A DNA stretch of 35,326 bases, from NCBI GenBank assembly GCA_900317345.1, contig ONGK01000017.1, forward strand, positions 1 through 35,326, in the 5' to 3' direction. The notes below the pieces were generated by a model. That model did no database searches, was not told where the DNA came from, and saw only the letters and a program-made list of their open reading frames with translations. This DNA is from an uncultured Bacteroidales bacterium (GTDB taxonomy: Bacteria; Bacteroidota; Bacteroidia; Bacteroidales; Paludibacteraceae). Of the stretch, positions 10,033-18,696 are shown piece after piece; position 1 is the first letter of the stretch; every line of letters starts with the position of its first letter. The translations under genes were made by a program, and so were the position numbers.

Positions 10033-10596
10033 TCATTCATCCTTTATTGGGAAAACACCCGTCGGATGAAGAATGGTATATTTGCTCATCTCCTCATTGG
10101 AGTCAAATCCGACTCCTTCAATGATACTTGTCTCGCGCGTGATATGTATAGAGGTGTCGGAATACACGCGGTGGGATTTCTGGTCCCATTTCATCTCAGG
10201 CGTGTCAAACTCTTCCCCTTTTCGGTTGAGTGCATGCACATTGCCACGTAATGTCCACTGCTGCGCATTCTCGTCATAATAGGCATAATCGGCCTTGAGC
10301 GAAGCCTGCACCGACAGGTCTATATCAAACTGCTCCAGATAAATGCCTTTCGGAAACTCCTGATACGGAGGATCGGTTCGGTCGAAGATCAACCATTGCG
10401 GTGCCTCTATGCGGTAGCGCGTAATACCGGAGTCCGAAATCAATGTGCTGACGCTATCTGTAAGCAATACCGCAATTTGTTCTCGCGGTATTGCATCTCC
10501 GTTCTGCGTGATATCTTTCGAACCGCAGGAAGAGAAAAATATAGTGAGCAACACAAGGCTGCTCACTAAATGCTTATCGAATAGCGGTGGTCTCAC
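10033..10596 (-). CDS. lptC: LPS export protein LptC, lipoprotein form
   Basis: This 187-residue protein resembles Bacteroidota LptC, the inner-membrane-anchored part of the lipopolysaccharide bridge that passes LPS from LptBFG to LptA. It has a hydrophobic N-terminus ending in FFSSCG, a likely lipoprotein cleavage site, and then a beta-rich region with family-like stretches such as ISDSGITRYRIEAPQWLIFD, LRGNVHALNRKGEEFDTPEMKWD and the later IEGVGFDSNEEMSKY. The start is a GTG at 10596, inside the end of the TPR gene (23-nt overlap). A perfect AGGAGG lies 8 nt upstream (10605-10610), unusual here, although the same bases encode glycines of the TPR protein. The other Lpt genes are not in the window. 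Confidence 0.85.
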   Translation of the reverse strand: MRPPLFDKHLVSSLVLLTIFFSSCGSKDITQNGDAIPREQIAVLLTDSVSTLISDSGITRYRIEAPQWLIFDRTDPPYQEFPKGIYLEQFDIDLSVQASLKADYAYYDENAQQWTLRGNVHALNRKGEEFDTPEMKWDQKSHRVYSDTSIHITRETSIIEGVGFDSNEEMSKYTILHPTGVFPIKDE

Positions 10597-11989
10597 CGAT
10601 CCAACCTCCTACATAGAATGTGTTGCCATTAAATTCATTCGGCAGGTCGAAACGCTCTTCCTTGGTCGGATAGAAACGGCTGTAGGTATTGATGAATTCG
10701 GTAGCTTGTGCCTCAACGGACGGGTCTACTTGTTTTGCTTTGACAAATTTGTCTACAGCTGCCCAATAAACGGTCTTGTTGAGAATAGTTCCCTTAGCAT
10801 CATTGCCATACAGACGGGTAGCGGCATAGCACATACCGATGATGATGTAGCAACGTCCCTGGCCCTTGGTCTGACCCAGACCGCTCAGCGTAGCTATAGA
10901 CGCCTGTGCATATTTGCGAGCCTCCGGGTATTTCTTGAGGTTGTTGAAGCAATAGAATGCTGCATTGTACTGATAATCAGCCACATCCTCAAGTTCATCC
11001 TCAATCATTGCCAGCTTGATAGCCTGGTCATAATATTCAACCGCTTGCTCATAGTCACCTTTCTTGGCTGCCATAGAAGCGCAACCTGCTGCTGATTCAT
11101 CGGTCGGCTGGAGTTTATGAGCCGCCTCGCACGCTGCGAAATACACATCGCTCTCCGTGCAACGAACACGTTTGTACAGTTTGGCTATCTTCTGCAGCAT
11201 ATCCAGATTGCTGAGGTTGTCCTTCACCGCTGCAGCGTATATCTCATCCAGTTTAGCGCAGTCGGCAGCACCGGAAATAGCGAAGATATTATCCACGTAA
11301 TCTTTCTGTTTGCCGGCGATCTCTGCGTTTTTGTTCGTTGCGTCGCTGGACTGATCTGCCAGGGCGTTGCTTGCCAGCTCATAGTCTGCAATGAACTGCT
11401 CTGCACTGCCGCTCGGGTCTTGTTTGTAAAGGGCATAGGATACATCAACCAGTTTCACAAGAACCATCACTTTGCTCTTTACTCCCATACCGACAACCGA
11501 TTGTTGCAGGCATTCGCGTGCTTCCGCCAGTTTAGCCTCGCCGTAGAAATCTACATATGCCAAACCCTTTTCGCCCAAGATATATGCTTTCGGATATTTC
11601 GGGTCATTGCCGAAATAGCGGATACGCTTGTCTTGCATTTCGATAGCCAGCTTTGCCAGACGATCTTTCTCTGCGGGGTCAGACGTAGCTTGGAACAGGG
11701 CCTCTACTATCTTTGCACCGTCGGAATAAATCGATTTGTTGGCGTTCGGGCATGTTGAATACACTTCCCACCAAGGCTCATATGCATCCGCATACATCTT
11801 GTTTTTTACCGATTCGTGGAAGAGCGATACGTTGATGACGCACTCTTCGGTGATGGTCGGTTCTGCTTCTTCTACTACGGGCGCAGCTTTTACTGGAGCC
11901 TCTTCTACTGCTTTTTTCGGTTTCTTCGCGCAGGCCAATGCCGGTACGGCTGCTGCCAATGCGATTACAAGTAAAGTTTTGATTTTCAT
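10574..11989 (-). CDS. Secreted TPR-repeat protein
   Basis: I chose the ATG at 11989, giving 471 residues with a clear signal peptide (MKIKTLLVIALAAAVPALACA) followed by a Lys/Glu/Pro/Ala-rich linker (about residues 20-45). An upstream in-frame start at 12016 would put charged residues ahead of the signal. The rest is helical with TPR-like units, clearest at AASMAAKKGDYEQAVEYYDQA (about two thirds along, shown without its first residues) and around PEARKYAQASIATL. It is probably periplasmic or envelope-attached and probably mediates protein contacts; the partner is unknown. Lipoprotein processing at the cysteine in ALACAKK is possible but the lipobox is poor. It sits between a barrel protein and lptC, with which it overlaps by 23 nt. 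Confidence 0.8.
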   Translation of the reverse strand: MKIKTLLVIALAAAVPALACAKKPKKAVEEAPVKAAPVVEEAEPTITEECVINVSLFHESVKNKMYADAYEPWWEVYSTCPNANKSIYSDGAKIVEALFQATSDPAEKDRLAKLAIEMQDKRIRYFGNDPKYPKAYILGEKGLAYVDFYGEAKLAEARECLQQSVVGMGVKSKVMVLVKLVDVSYALYKQDPSGSAEQFIADYELASNALADQSSDATNKNAEIAGKQKDYVDNIFAISGAADCAKLDEIYAAAVKDNLSNLDMLQKIAKLYKRVRCTESDVYFAACEAAHKLQPTDESAAGCASMAAKKGDYEQAVEYYDQAIKLAMIEDELEDVADYQYNAAFYCFNNLKKYPEARKYAQASIATLSGLGQTKGQGRCYIIIGMCYAATRLYGNDAKGTILNKTVYWAAVDKFVKAKQVDPSVEAQATEFINTYSRFYPTKEERFDLPNEFNGNTFYVGGWIGETTAIR

Positions 11990-12057
11990 AATACAATATA
12001 TTTTATAAATTATCAATTACCTATTGTCAACTATCTACAATCAAATCCCGTGCCAAA

Positions 12058-13287
12058 CTACAATTTCCGCTTGAAGAACCAGCTCTCCGCGATAGATGCG
12101 CCGATGGTGAATCGGAGGGAATTATCCTCAAGTCCTGCGGCGCTTCCACGGTGGGTATATTCGATAGTTGTATTTATCACGGTGCCGATTGTATAGAGCG
12201 GGAATCCGATACCTATTGTGGCTGAGATACGCTTGGCTCCAATGGTTGCCAGATACTCGTCCTGCACACTGACACCGGCTCTCCAAAGCATCCGTTCTAC
12301 GTACTTACGGCCCATTGGATCATGACGGTATTCAGCGCCGAAGGCATATCTATTTCTATCTTGCAGACCATTCTCAGGATCATTACCAGGAAAACCGTTA
12401 TATAAAGCGGAGGCCATACACTGGCGTTCGAAGTCGATTGCTACAGTCAAACGGTTCGCCCAGTTGTAGCTGGCGCCGACACCCCATACGCGCGGCAATT
12501 CCCAGCCGTTCACAAAGATTGGGATAGAGTCGTTGGACTGTGTTTCTATGGCAATCAGCTCGCTGTGGAGTTTCATCTTATTCTCATAAATCGCGCCTAT
12601 GTTAACGCTGTGTTTGCCCCAAGTATGGAAGAATTGGGCACCGGCGCGGAAACGCACATTGCTTACGCTCAGAATCTCGTCCTGAATGGTGGTTTTCAGC
12701 CCCGATTCAGTAAAATAGAGCGAACGCATACGGTTCAGGTCGCCCCACATATAATAGACATTGGCACCCAGAGCCACCCAGTTGCATATATTAAAACTCA
12801 AACCGCCATAGACCTGACTGATGTTTCCTGTGCCGTCATAGTCTTTCTTGAAGTGGTATCCGGGAATAGAATCGCTTAGAGAAATGGAATAACCGACCGA
12901 ACTATAAGGAGTCAAGCCCACACTCATTGCAATCCATCGTTTCCACAGCGGGAACTGCATAGTTACATATTCGAGGTTACCGTTGGCTTTGTTCTTCACG
13001 CCTCCGGCATCGCGGTAATGGCTCCAGGAGACGCATGCGGCGATGTCGAACATGAATGTCAGCGAGTCCATCGAAGTATAGGAAGCCGGTTGGGAAGGGT
13101 TGATAGCCTTGTTGTTTCGCATACCGACACCTACTCCACCCATAGCTCTATAGCCCGTCGGTACGTTCTCGTTCAAATCGCCGTACGCATAACGCGAGTA
13201 CGGCGAACTGGTCATGTTCTGGGCCGTCAAGGTTCCGCAAGCCAGCAGAGCCGCAACCACAAATATATTTCTAATCTTACTATTCAT
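12058..13287 (-). CDS. Outer-membrane beta-barrel protein, unknown function
   Basis: This 409-residue protein has a signal peptide (MNSKIRNIFVVAALLACGTLTAQ) and then alternating polar and hydrophobic strands with many aromatic residues, as expected of an outer-membrane barrel. The start of the mature part, SSPYSRYAYGDL and then RAMGGVGVGMRNNKAINPSQPASY, resembles a family common in Bacteroidota and distantly like FadL/PorV-type barrels. The C-terminal strand is IGASIAESWFFKRKL. Substrate and role are unknown. It lies 18 nt after coaX and 68 nt before the TPR gene. The gene order coaX, barrel, TPR, lptC suggests an envelope-biogenesis function, but this is inference. Confidence 0.75.
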   Translation of the reverse strand: MNSKIRNIFVVAALLACGTLTAQNMTSSPYSRYAYGDLNENVPTGYRAMGGVGVGMRNNKAINPSQPASYTSMDSLTFMFDIAACVSWSHYRDAGGVKNKANGNLEYVTMQFPLWKRWIAMSVGLTPYSSVGYSISLSDSIPGYHFKKDYDGTGNISQVYGGLSFNICNWVALGANVYYMWGDLNRMRSLYFTESGLKTTIQDEILSVSNVRFRAGAQFFHTWGKHSVNIGAIYENKMKLHSELIAIETQSNDSIPIFVNGWELPRVWGVGASYNWANRLTVAIDFERQCMASALYNGFPGNDPENGLQDRNRYAFGAEYRHDPMGRKYVERMLWRAGVSVQDEYLATIGAKRISATIGIGFPLYTIGTVINTTIEYTHRGSAAGLEDNSLRFTIGASIAESWFFKRKL

Positions 13288-13305
13288 TCTCTATCTTTTG
13301 TCTTT

Positions 13306-14073
13306 CTACTTTGAGCTGCGGGCGGTCTTGTTGAAAACAAGGATCATATTCAAACCGATTAGTACAAGATGTTTCTCGTAATGCAAATCTCTGTTTTCAG
13401 TGCGCGACTTACGCACATTATTTAATATATAAGGTGCATTTCCGCCTGTGATAAAGGTCTGGAAATGTGGCGTTTTCTCCTTAAGAGTCCGCATGTATCC
13501 TTTCACCTCGTATGCCACGCCGCGCAGAACACCGGCTGCGATAGCGTCACGCGTGTTCTTGCCGAACAAAGGAATCAGTTCGTTCTCGTCAACCTCAACC
13601 AGCGGTAGTTTCTTAGTCATCCGTTGCAGCACCGTGAAGCGCATCTTCAATCCCGGTGCGATATTTCCGCCCATATACTCACCTTCCGCAGACACGAAGT
13701 CGTATGTGATAGCCGAGCCGGCATCGATGATTAGCAGGTTCTCGTTCGGACAGAGACTCTTGGCGCCTACGGAAGCCGCCAAACGGTCCTGACCCAGGGT
13801 CTGCGGACTGTCGTATTTGTTGACAATCGGCACAGGTGTGTGGTGGTCAAAGAGCACAAAGTGCTGAGAGCGACGATGTAAGGTATTGACCACTGCTGCC
13901 TCTATATTCACCACCGATGAGATAATCGAATCGGAGATGTCGTAGAGGTCGAAGAGACGATCCACTTCATCGGAAGAGAACTGCTTGTAGATGAAATGGT
14001 TTATCATCTTGCCCTCATCCGTCATCAGCGCTACTTTCGTACGGCTGTTTCCTTGATCAATACACAGATTCAT
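13306..14073 (-). CDS. coaX: Type III pantothenate kinase
   Basis: CoaX phosphorylates pantothenate in the first step of coenzyme A synthesis, in the cytoplasm. From the ATG at 14073 it is 255 residues. The phosphate-binding motif LCIDQGNSRTK is at the N-terminus, the region SPQTLGQDRLAA carries the GxDR-type motif, DAGSAITYDFV is the second phosphate motif, GGNIAPGLKMR follows, and FITGGNAPYI is near the end. A GTG at 14091 would overlap the upstream stop but adds residues before the conserved MNLCIDQGNS start, so I reject it. It lies next to an acyl-CoA synthetase, which uses CoA. Confidence 0.93.
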   Translation of the reverse strand: MNLCIDQGNSRTKVALMTDEGKMINHFIYKQFSSDEVDRLFDLYDISDSIISSVVNIEAAVVNTLHRRSQHFVLFDHHTPVPIVNKYDSPQTLGQDRLAASVGAKSLCPNENLLIIDAGSAITYDFVSAEGEYMGGNIAPGLKMRFTVLQRMTKKLPLVEVDENELIPLFGKNTRDAIAAGVLRGVAYEVKGYMRTLKEKTPHFQTFITGGNAPYILNNVRKSRTENRDLHYEKHLVLIGLNMILVFNKTARSSK

Positions 14074-14087
14074 CAAATTCTCAATTC

Positions 14088-15764
14088 TCACACCATATTG
14101 GTGTAGAGGAACCGCTTAATGGACTTCTTCGGCGTTTTCTCGAACTCATGCGGATAGAGCTTGACGATGGATATCTGTTCATAAGCCGCCAGTTCGGAGT
14201 TAACCTGTTTGCGTGCATCTTCCATCTGTTCTTCCAGCTGTGCGCTTGTCAGGCCGTCTGCGTCCACTTCGTTGTAGTCAGGGCAAATCAGCGCCACCAG
14301 ACGATTGTCCTCTTGTTGCAGCACAAGCGACTCGAGCACATATGGCATATTATTGATTTTCGCCTCGATCTCCTCCGGATAGATGTTTTGTCCGCTCGGG
14401 CCGAGCAGCATCGTCTTGCAGCGGCCTTTGATATAGAGGAATCCGTCTGCATCGAGCATTCCGAGGTCGCCTGTACGGAGCCATCCGTCTTCGGTGAAGC
14501 TGGCTTTGGTGGCTTCCGGGTTCTTGTAGTAGCCGGTCATCGTGTTCTCGCCGCGAACAACCACTTCGCCGATGCCTTCCTCGTTCGGGTCAAGAATTTT
14601 TACCTCCATGATACCGGGTAAAGGTCGGCCGCAGGAGTACATTCGCGGGCCTTCGCTTATCGGAGTGTAGCAAATCAGCGGAGCACATTCCGTCATGCCG
14701 TAGCCCACTGAAACCGGGAATTTGATACGATAGAGGAATGCCTCCACTTCGGGGTTCAGAGGAGCGCCGCCGATAATCATCTGGCTGAACTCGCCGCCGA
14801 AAGCCTGAACCAACTGTTCGCGAATCTTCGAGCATACCACTTCGTCGAGGAACGGCACTTTGAGCACCCAGCTCACAGGCGGTTTCTGGATTTGCGGCAC
14901 AATCATCTTCTTGTAAATCTTCTCCAATATCAGCGGTACGGAGAGAATAACGGTTGGCTTGATTTCTGAGAATGCTTTGAGCAGAATCTTTGGACTCGGT
15001 GTACGGCCAATCAGCCAAGTATGGCCGCCTGCAGCGAAACATGATAGAAAATCAAACGCGCACCCGTACGCATGTGCTAAAGGAAGGAAAGTCACAAATC
15101 GTGCGCCTTTATGCGCAATTCCGCTCTCCAGACCGTAGCGCACGTTGCCCGCCAAACCGTTTAAAGGCATGATAACGCCTTTGCTGAAACCGGTGGTGCC
15201 GCTCGTATAGTTGATAGAACCGATCTCCTCGTTGCTACGCTCTTCATAGTGAACATCCTTAGCCCAGAATCCATCTGGATATTTCTCTTTGAACTTGTTG
15301 GCTATCGCCTCGTAGTTGATTTTCTTGGGGTCCAGAGCTAACGTAATAGGATGCCAGTCGTTCAGACTAACCGTCGCCAGAACTTTGGGAATCTGGTCAA
15401 GATCAATACCTTCCCAGTTTATATCGCTGATAAAGAGCAGTTTGGCACCTGAGTGATTGATAATATGGATAGCATCGTTGGCTCGGAAATCCTGAAGAAT
15501 GGGAACAATGATGGCGCCATAGGTAACGGTTGCAAGATATACTGCCACCCAGTTGCTGTTGTTCTTGCCCATCACAGCCACTTTGTCATTCTTCTTGAGT
15601 TTGCATTCCTTGAATAGGATATGCAGTTTCTCGATATTAATGGCCAGTTGGCCATAAGTCAAGGTGACGTCCGTACCGTAATCAGTTACAGCTGGCAGAT
15701 CCCAATTCTCGCGGAATGAGCGCTCATACATCTTGACGAAATTGTATTTTTCTTCGGTCATCAT
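14088..15764 (-). CDS. AMP-forming acyl-CoA synthetase (long-chain type)
   Basis: This 558-residue enzyme of the ANL superfamily activates a carboxylic acid, probably a medium- or long-chain fatty acid, to its acyl-CoA. The P-loop motif INYTSGTTGFSKGVIMP is near residues 180-196, the A5-like motif VGYGMTECAPLI follows, then WLRTGDLGMLDADGFLYIKGR with the hinge, and the catalytic Lys region near the C-terminus (KTPKKSIKRFLY). The chain specificity cannot be read. A second ATG three bases downstream (15761) is an equal choice of start. It is the second gene of the operon. Confidence 0.88.
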   Translation of the reverse strand: MMTEEKYNFVKMYERSFRENWDLPAVTDYGTDVTLTYGQLAINIEKLHILFKECKLKKNDKVAVMGKNNSNWVAVYLATVTYGAIIVPILQDFRANDAIHIINHSGAKLLFISDINWEGIDLDQIPKVLATVSLNDWHPITLALDPKKINYEAIANKFKEKYPDGFWAKDVHYEERSNEEIGSINYTSGTTGFSKGVIMPLNGLAGNVRYGLESGIAHKGARFVTFLPLAHAYGCAFDFLSCFAAGGHTWLIGRTPSPKILLKAFSEIKPTVILSVPLILEKIYKKMIVPQIQKPPVSWVLKVPFLDEVVCSKIREQLVQAFGGEFSQMIIGGAPLNPEVEAFLYRIKFPVSVGYGMTECAPLICYTPISEGPRMYSCGRPLPGIMEVKILDPNEEGIGEVVVRGENTMTGYYKNPEATKASFTEDGWLRTGDLGMLDADGFLYIKGRCKTMLLGPSGQNIYPEEIEAKINNMPYVLESLVLQQEDNRLVALICPDYNEVDADGLTSAQLEEQMEDARKQVNSELAAYEQISIVKLYPHEFEKTPKKSIKRFLYTNMV

Positions 15765-15791
15765 AGCACCTATAGATTTACTGTTAATGAT

Positions 15792-16175
15792 TTAGCGAGG
15801 CGATGTCACATACACCGAATCAACGATGAATTGGCTGTTTCCGCGCCAAGGCAATGTACCCAGATAGCGCTTCCAATGGAGCTTAACGCCCGTATTCGGA
15901 CCTTCATTCAGCTGTTTGGCCACACGCTCCTCAACCACCGAGAACTTGAACTCGTTCGACTGAATAGAACCCTGCACTTTGGAGTTCTTCAAACCGGTTT
16001 GAATCATCTTTCCTTCGTAGGTCTTGAAAATAAAGCCTTCTTTCTGGAAATAATTGATGTCGCCTTCGTTGACGCCTTCGCTATACACGAAGCAGAACTT
16101 GAAAAAAATGAACGCGGCGAGAGCCAATACAGCGATGCCCGCAATCCATGCAAATGTTTTTCCTCCTGTACTCAT
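15792..16175 (-). CDS. Small membrane-anchored protein, conserved-looking, unknown function
   Basis: From the ATG at 16175 this is 127 residues: a short cytoplasmic start (MSTGGKTF), one transmembrane helix (about residues 9-30) and a soluble domain with YSEGVNEGDINYFQKEGF followed by FKTYEGKMIQTGL. This pattern matches a small protein I know from many Bacteroidota, sometimes misnamed in databases as a 6-phosphogluconate dehydrogenase; nothing in it supports that enzyme. The upstream extension to 16232 adds a Lys/Asn-rich stretch unlike a coding start. It is the first gene after the promoter at 16322-16351, with a leader of about 140 nt. Confidence 0.72.
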   Translation of the reverse strand: MSTGGKTFAWIAGIAVLALAAFIFFKFCFVYSEGVNEGDINYFQKEGFIFKTYEGKMIQTGLKNSKVQGSIQSNEFKFSVVEERVAKQLNEGPNTGVKLHWKRYLGTLPWRGNSQFIVDSVYVTSPR

Positions 16176-16321
16176 ATTTGTATTTCGTTTATTTCTAAAA
16201 ATTTTAATAGTATAATTTTTGTGTTTTATCAATTGTGTGTGCTATCCTTCCATCTCTTCCGTAACTCCTTTATATATGTAATTTTCTTCCGTCTTTGATG
16301 GACCTATACACAATTTGGGCG

Positions 16322-16352
16322 CAAAGGTACAACTTTTTTTTGACATGTGCAA
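16322..16352 (-). promoter_or_regulatory. Bacteroidota-type promoter for the lptC/coaX operon
   Basis: On the minus strand TACCTTTG lies at 16329-16322, preceded by a 20-nt spacer (CACATGTCAAAAAAAAGTTG) and TTG at 16352-16350. Transcription would begin near 16315 and run through eight minus-strand genes down to 7011; no gap inside that run exceeds 70 nt. Confidence 0.78.
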
Positions 16353-16594
16353 GAGAAAAGTGTTTTTTATATAATTATTATATAAATAAAAGCCATCTCA
16401 CATTCCTTATCTTCTACCTGTAAATTACCTGATAATCCTAGACAATACGTATACCATATCTATACCATACAGCACATCTTAGGCACCTTTTACGCCGCTG
16501 CAAGGACGCTTTTTACGCTTTTTCTACTCTATATTTATATATATAATAAACTTTTAGTGCCATTATTTGACCGAGAAAAAAAAGATGCAAATAC
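16353..16594. other. Divergent intergenic region with short direct repeats
   Basis: This is the AT-rich space between two divergent promoters. It holds TATACCATA twice (16450-16458 and 16461-16469), 11 bp apart and so on one face of the helix, and CTTTTACGC-like copies at 16487-16495 and 16510-16519. No gene or RNA is evident. The repeats could bind a regulator of the GH13 genes downstream, but this is only suggested by their spacing. Confidence 0.35.
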
Positions 16595-16625
16595 TTGCGT
16601 ATGTCAAAAAAAAGTTGTAAATTTG
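16595..16625 (+). promoter_or_regulatory. Bacteroidota-type promoter for the GH13 pair
   Basis: TTG at 16595-16597, a 20-nt spacer and TAAATTTG at 16618-16625. The predicted start near 16631 leaves a leader of only about 15 nt before the ATG at 16647, which rules out the longer reading frame that starts at 16557. Confidence 0.78.
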
Positions 16626-16646
16626 CACCGCAAATTGTGTATAACC

Positions 16647-18695
16647 ATGAGAAAAAATCTTTTAATCCTATCGTTAGCCCTCGTTTTGGCGGGCTGCCAG
16701 CGAAACGGGCATGTGGCCTCTTTTATTGCGCGCTCTAACCCAATCATGCCTATCCGCATGACTGGTGACACGATGCACGTCGTCTTGACGGACTATGTGC
16801 CGATGCTATACGGAGACACCGGTCTGTGGGACAAAATGCATTGGATAACCGACCTTTCAGTCGAGTGTCTCAACATCAGCGGTGCGGCACCCGTGATTCG
16901 GGAAATGGACATAGTGAATCGAGACCGCTCTATCCACGCGCTGACTTTTTACGATAAAAACGGCAGTTTTGCCATCCCTATTCTACCTGCGAAACCGGTA
17001 CGTCAGGCTTTGATTTCATTAGGATACGAGGATAACAAACTGCGCGTGGGTTTCTACGATGCAGTCAATAATCCTAGTTTTGATGCCTATATTCAGAACG
17101 AAATCATAGATCACACCCTTTGGAGCGCCAATGAAGACGGCACGTGGACGCTCGATTTGGCGGGACTGCAGAGTAAAACATACGCTTTGGAGGGACGTAC
17201 ATACCTCCGTATCTTTGCGGAAGATGAGACCTACCTATTCAACGATATGCTGCTCCCGCTCCAAGACGGTCAAATCGTGACCAGCGCGTCCCAGTTGAAC
17301 CGGCATGACCAACAGGCTCAGGTGCTATATTCTCTGCTGATTGACCGCTTCTACAACGGCAACGAGAGCAACGATTGGAAGATGAACAGCCCCGAAGTGC
17401 TCGATATAGTCGATTATCAGGGCGGTGACATCGCCGGTATCACGCAGAAAATATCGGACGGTTATTTCGATAAACTCGGTGTAAATACGCTCTGGATTAG
17501 TCCGATTACCCAGAATCCATGGGATGCATGGGGATGTTATACGTTCAAAAATGGCAACAAATATGATGCTTCCAAGACTTACACCAAATTCAGCGGATAT
17601 CATGGCTACTGGCCCATTTATGCCACCAAATTGGACGACCGTTTCGCCACGTCCAAAGAGTTGCACGCCTTATTGGATACTGCGCACGCACACGATATAA
17701 ACGTCATTTTGGACTACGTTGCCAATCATATGCATATCAACTCGCCCACCCTGCAGCAGCACCCGGATTGGCATACCGACTCGCTTTTGCCGGATGGACG
17801 CAGGAATTTCGAGCTCTGGGACGAAGCGCGTCTCACCACTTGGTTTGATAAGCATATACCCACACTGGACTTGGAGCGAGAAGAGGTATGCGAGCAAATG
17901 ACCGATAGTGCTTTGTACTGGCTGAAGGAATATGATTTGGATGGCTTCCGTCATGACGCCTGCAAGCATATTCCAGAAGGATACTGGCGTATGCTGGGGC
18001 AGAAAATCGCCACACGCTGGCCGGGACGCCACATATGGATGATTGGCGAAACATACGGAAGTCCCGAACTCATCGGTAGTTATGTCAAAACCGGAATGCT
18101 CAACGCACAATTCGATTTCAACGTATATTTCACGGCTCGTGAGGCTTTGTGTGGCTATAAAGGCATGGATGAAGTGCTGAATAACGAACTGACGTCCCTG
18201 CGGACCTACGGAGGTCACCACACAATGGGAAACATCAGCGGTAATCATGACCAGATACGCTTTGCATCCATCGCTGGCGGCGCTATCGACCTGTACGCAT
18301 ACGGGAAAGAGGAAGGTTGGACCAAAGACATAGGTATCGGTGATGCCGAGAAAGCATACAAACGGGCATTGTTGCTCGAAGTACTCAACATGACTTTGCC
18401 AGGCGTGCCATGCATCTATCAAGGCGATGAATACGGAGAAGTGGGAGCCAATGACCCCGATAACCGGCATATGATGCGCTTCGAGACGCTCAGCCTCGAT
18501 GAACGCACTATGCGCAACCAAGTGGCGGAACTGATTCATATGCGCAGAAACTCAATGCCGCTTCTCTATGGAGACTTGATTCCATTGGTGGATACGCCGG
18601 ATGAAATCATATACCAGCGTGTCTATCTCGGAGAGAAAGTGACGGTTATCATCAACCGAAAAGAAATGACATACCAAATAATCAACGATAAATAA
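16647..18695 (+). CDS. GH13 alpha-amylase-family lipoprotein
   Basis: This 682-residue glycoside hydrolase acts on alpha-glucosidic bonds, probably in starch, glycogen or maltodextrins. It has a lipoprotein signal (LVLAGCQ), an N-terminal beta-rich domain (about residues 30-220) and a GH13 catalytic barrel starting at QVLYSLLIDRFYNGN. The conserved regions are DYVANHMH, DGFRHDACKH with the nucleophile D437, IGETYG with the acid/base E468, and GNHDQIRF with D535. There is no acidic export motif after the lipid-bearing cysteine, so the side of the outer membrane is uncertain. The C-terminal domain is short. The start at 16647 is fixed by the promoter just upstream. The second GH13 gene follows after 1 nt. 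No SusC/SusD pair is next to them. Confidence 0.9.
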   Translation: MRKNLLILSLALVLAGCQRNGHVASFIARSNPIMPIRMTGDTMHVVLTDYVPMLYGDTGLWDKMHWITDLSVECLNISGAAPVIREMDIVNRDRSIHALTFYDKNGSFAIPILPAKPVRQALISLGYEDNKLRVGFYDAVNNPSFDAYIQNEIIDHTLWSANEDGTWTLDLAGLQSKTYALEGRTYLRIFAEDETYLFNDMLLPLQDGQIVTSASQLNRHDQQAQVLYSLLIDRFYNGNESNDWKMNSPEVLDIVDYQGGDIAGITQKISDGYFDKLGVNTLWISPITQNPWDAWGCYTFKNGNKYDASKTYTKFSGYHGYWPIYATKLDDRFATSKELHALLDTAHAHDINVILDYVANHMHINSPTLQQHPDWHTDSLLPDGRRNFELWDEARLTTWFDKHIPTLDLEREEVCEQMTDSALYWLKEYDLDGFRHDACKHIPEGYWRMLGQKIATRWPGRHIWMIGETYGSPELIGSYVKTGMLNAQFDFNVYFTAREALCGYKGMDEVLNNELTSLRTYGGHHTMGNISGNHDQIRFASIAGGAIDLYAYGKEEGWTKDIGIGDAEKAYKRALLLEVLNMTLPGVPCIYQGDEYGEVGANDPDNRHMMRFETLSLDERTMRNQVAELIHMRRNSMPLLYGDLIPLVDTPDEIIYQRVYLGEKVTVIINRKEMTYQIINDK

Positions 18696-18696
18696 C

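Noticed and set aside
12038-12056. A sigma-54-like box on the minus strand between the barrel and TPR genes
   Set aside because: TTGGCACGGGATTTGA matches the -24 element but the -12 element has GA instead of GC, and it overlaps the end of the barrel gene. No activator site is seen.
15792-16175. 6-phosphogluconate dehydrogenase label for the small anchored protein
   Set aside because: The protein has 127 residues with one membrane helix and no NADP-binding motif; the enzyme has about 470 residues. The label is a known type of database error.
17670-18539. A 289-codon frame on the minus strand inside the first GH13 gene
   Set aside because: It lies entirely within a clear GH13 catalytic domain and has no promoter match or recognisable motif.
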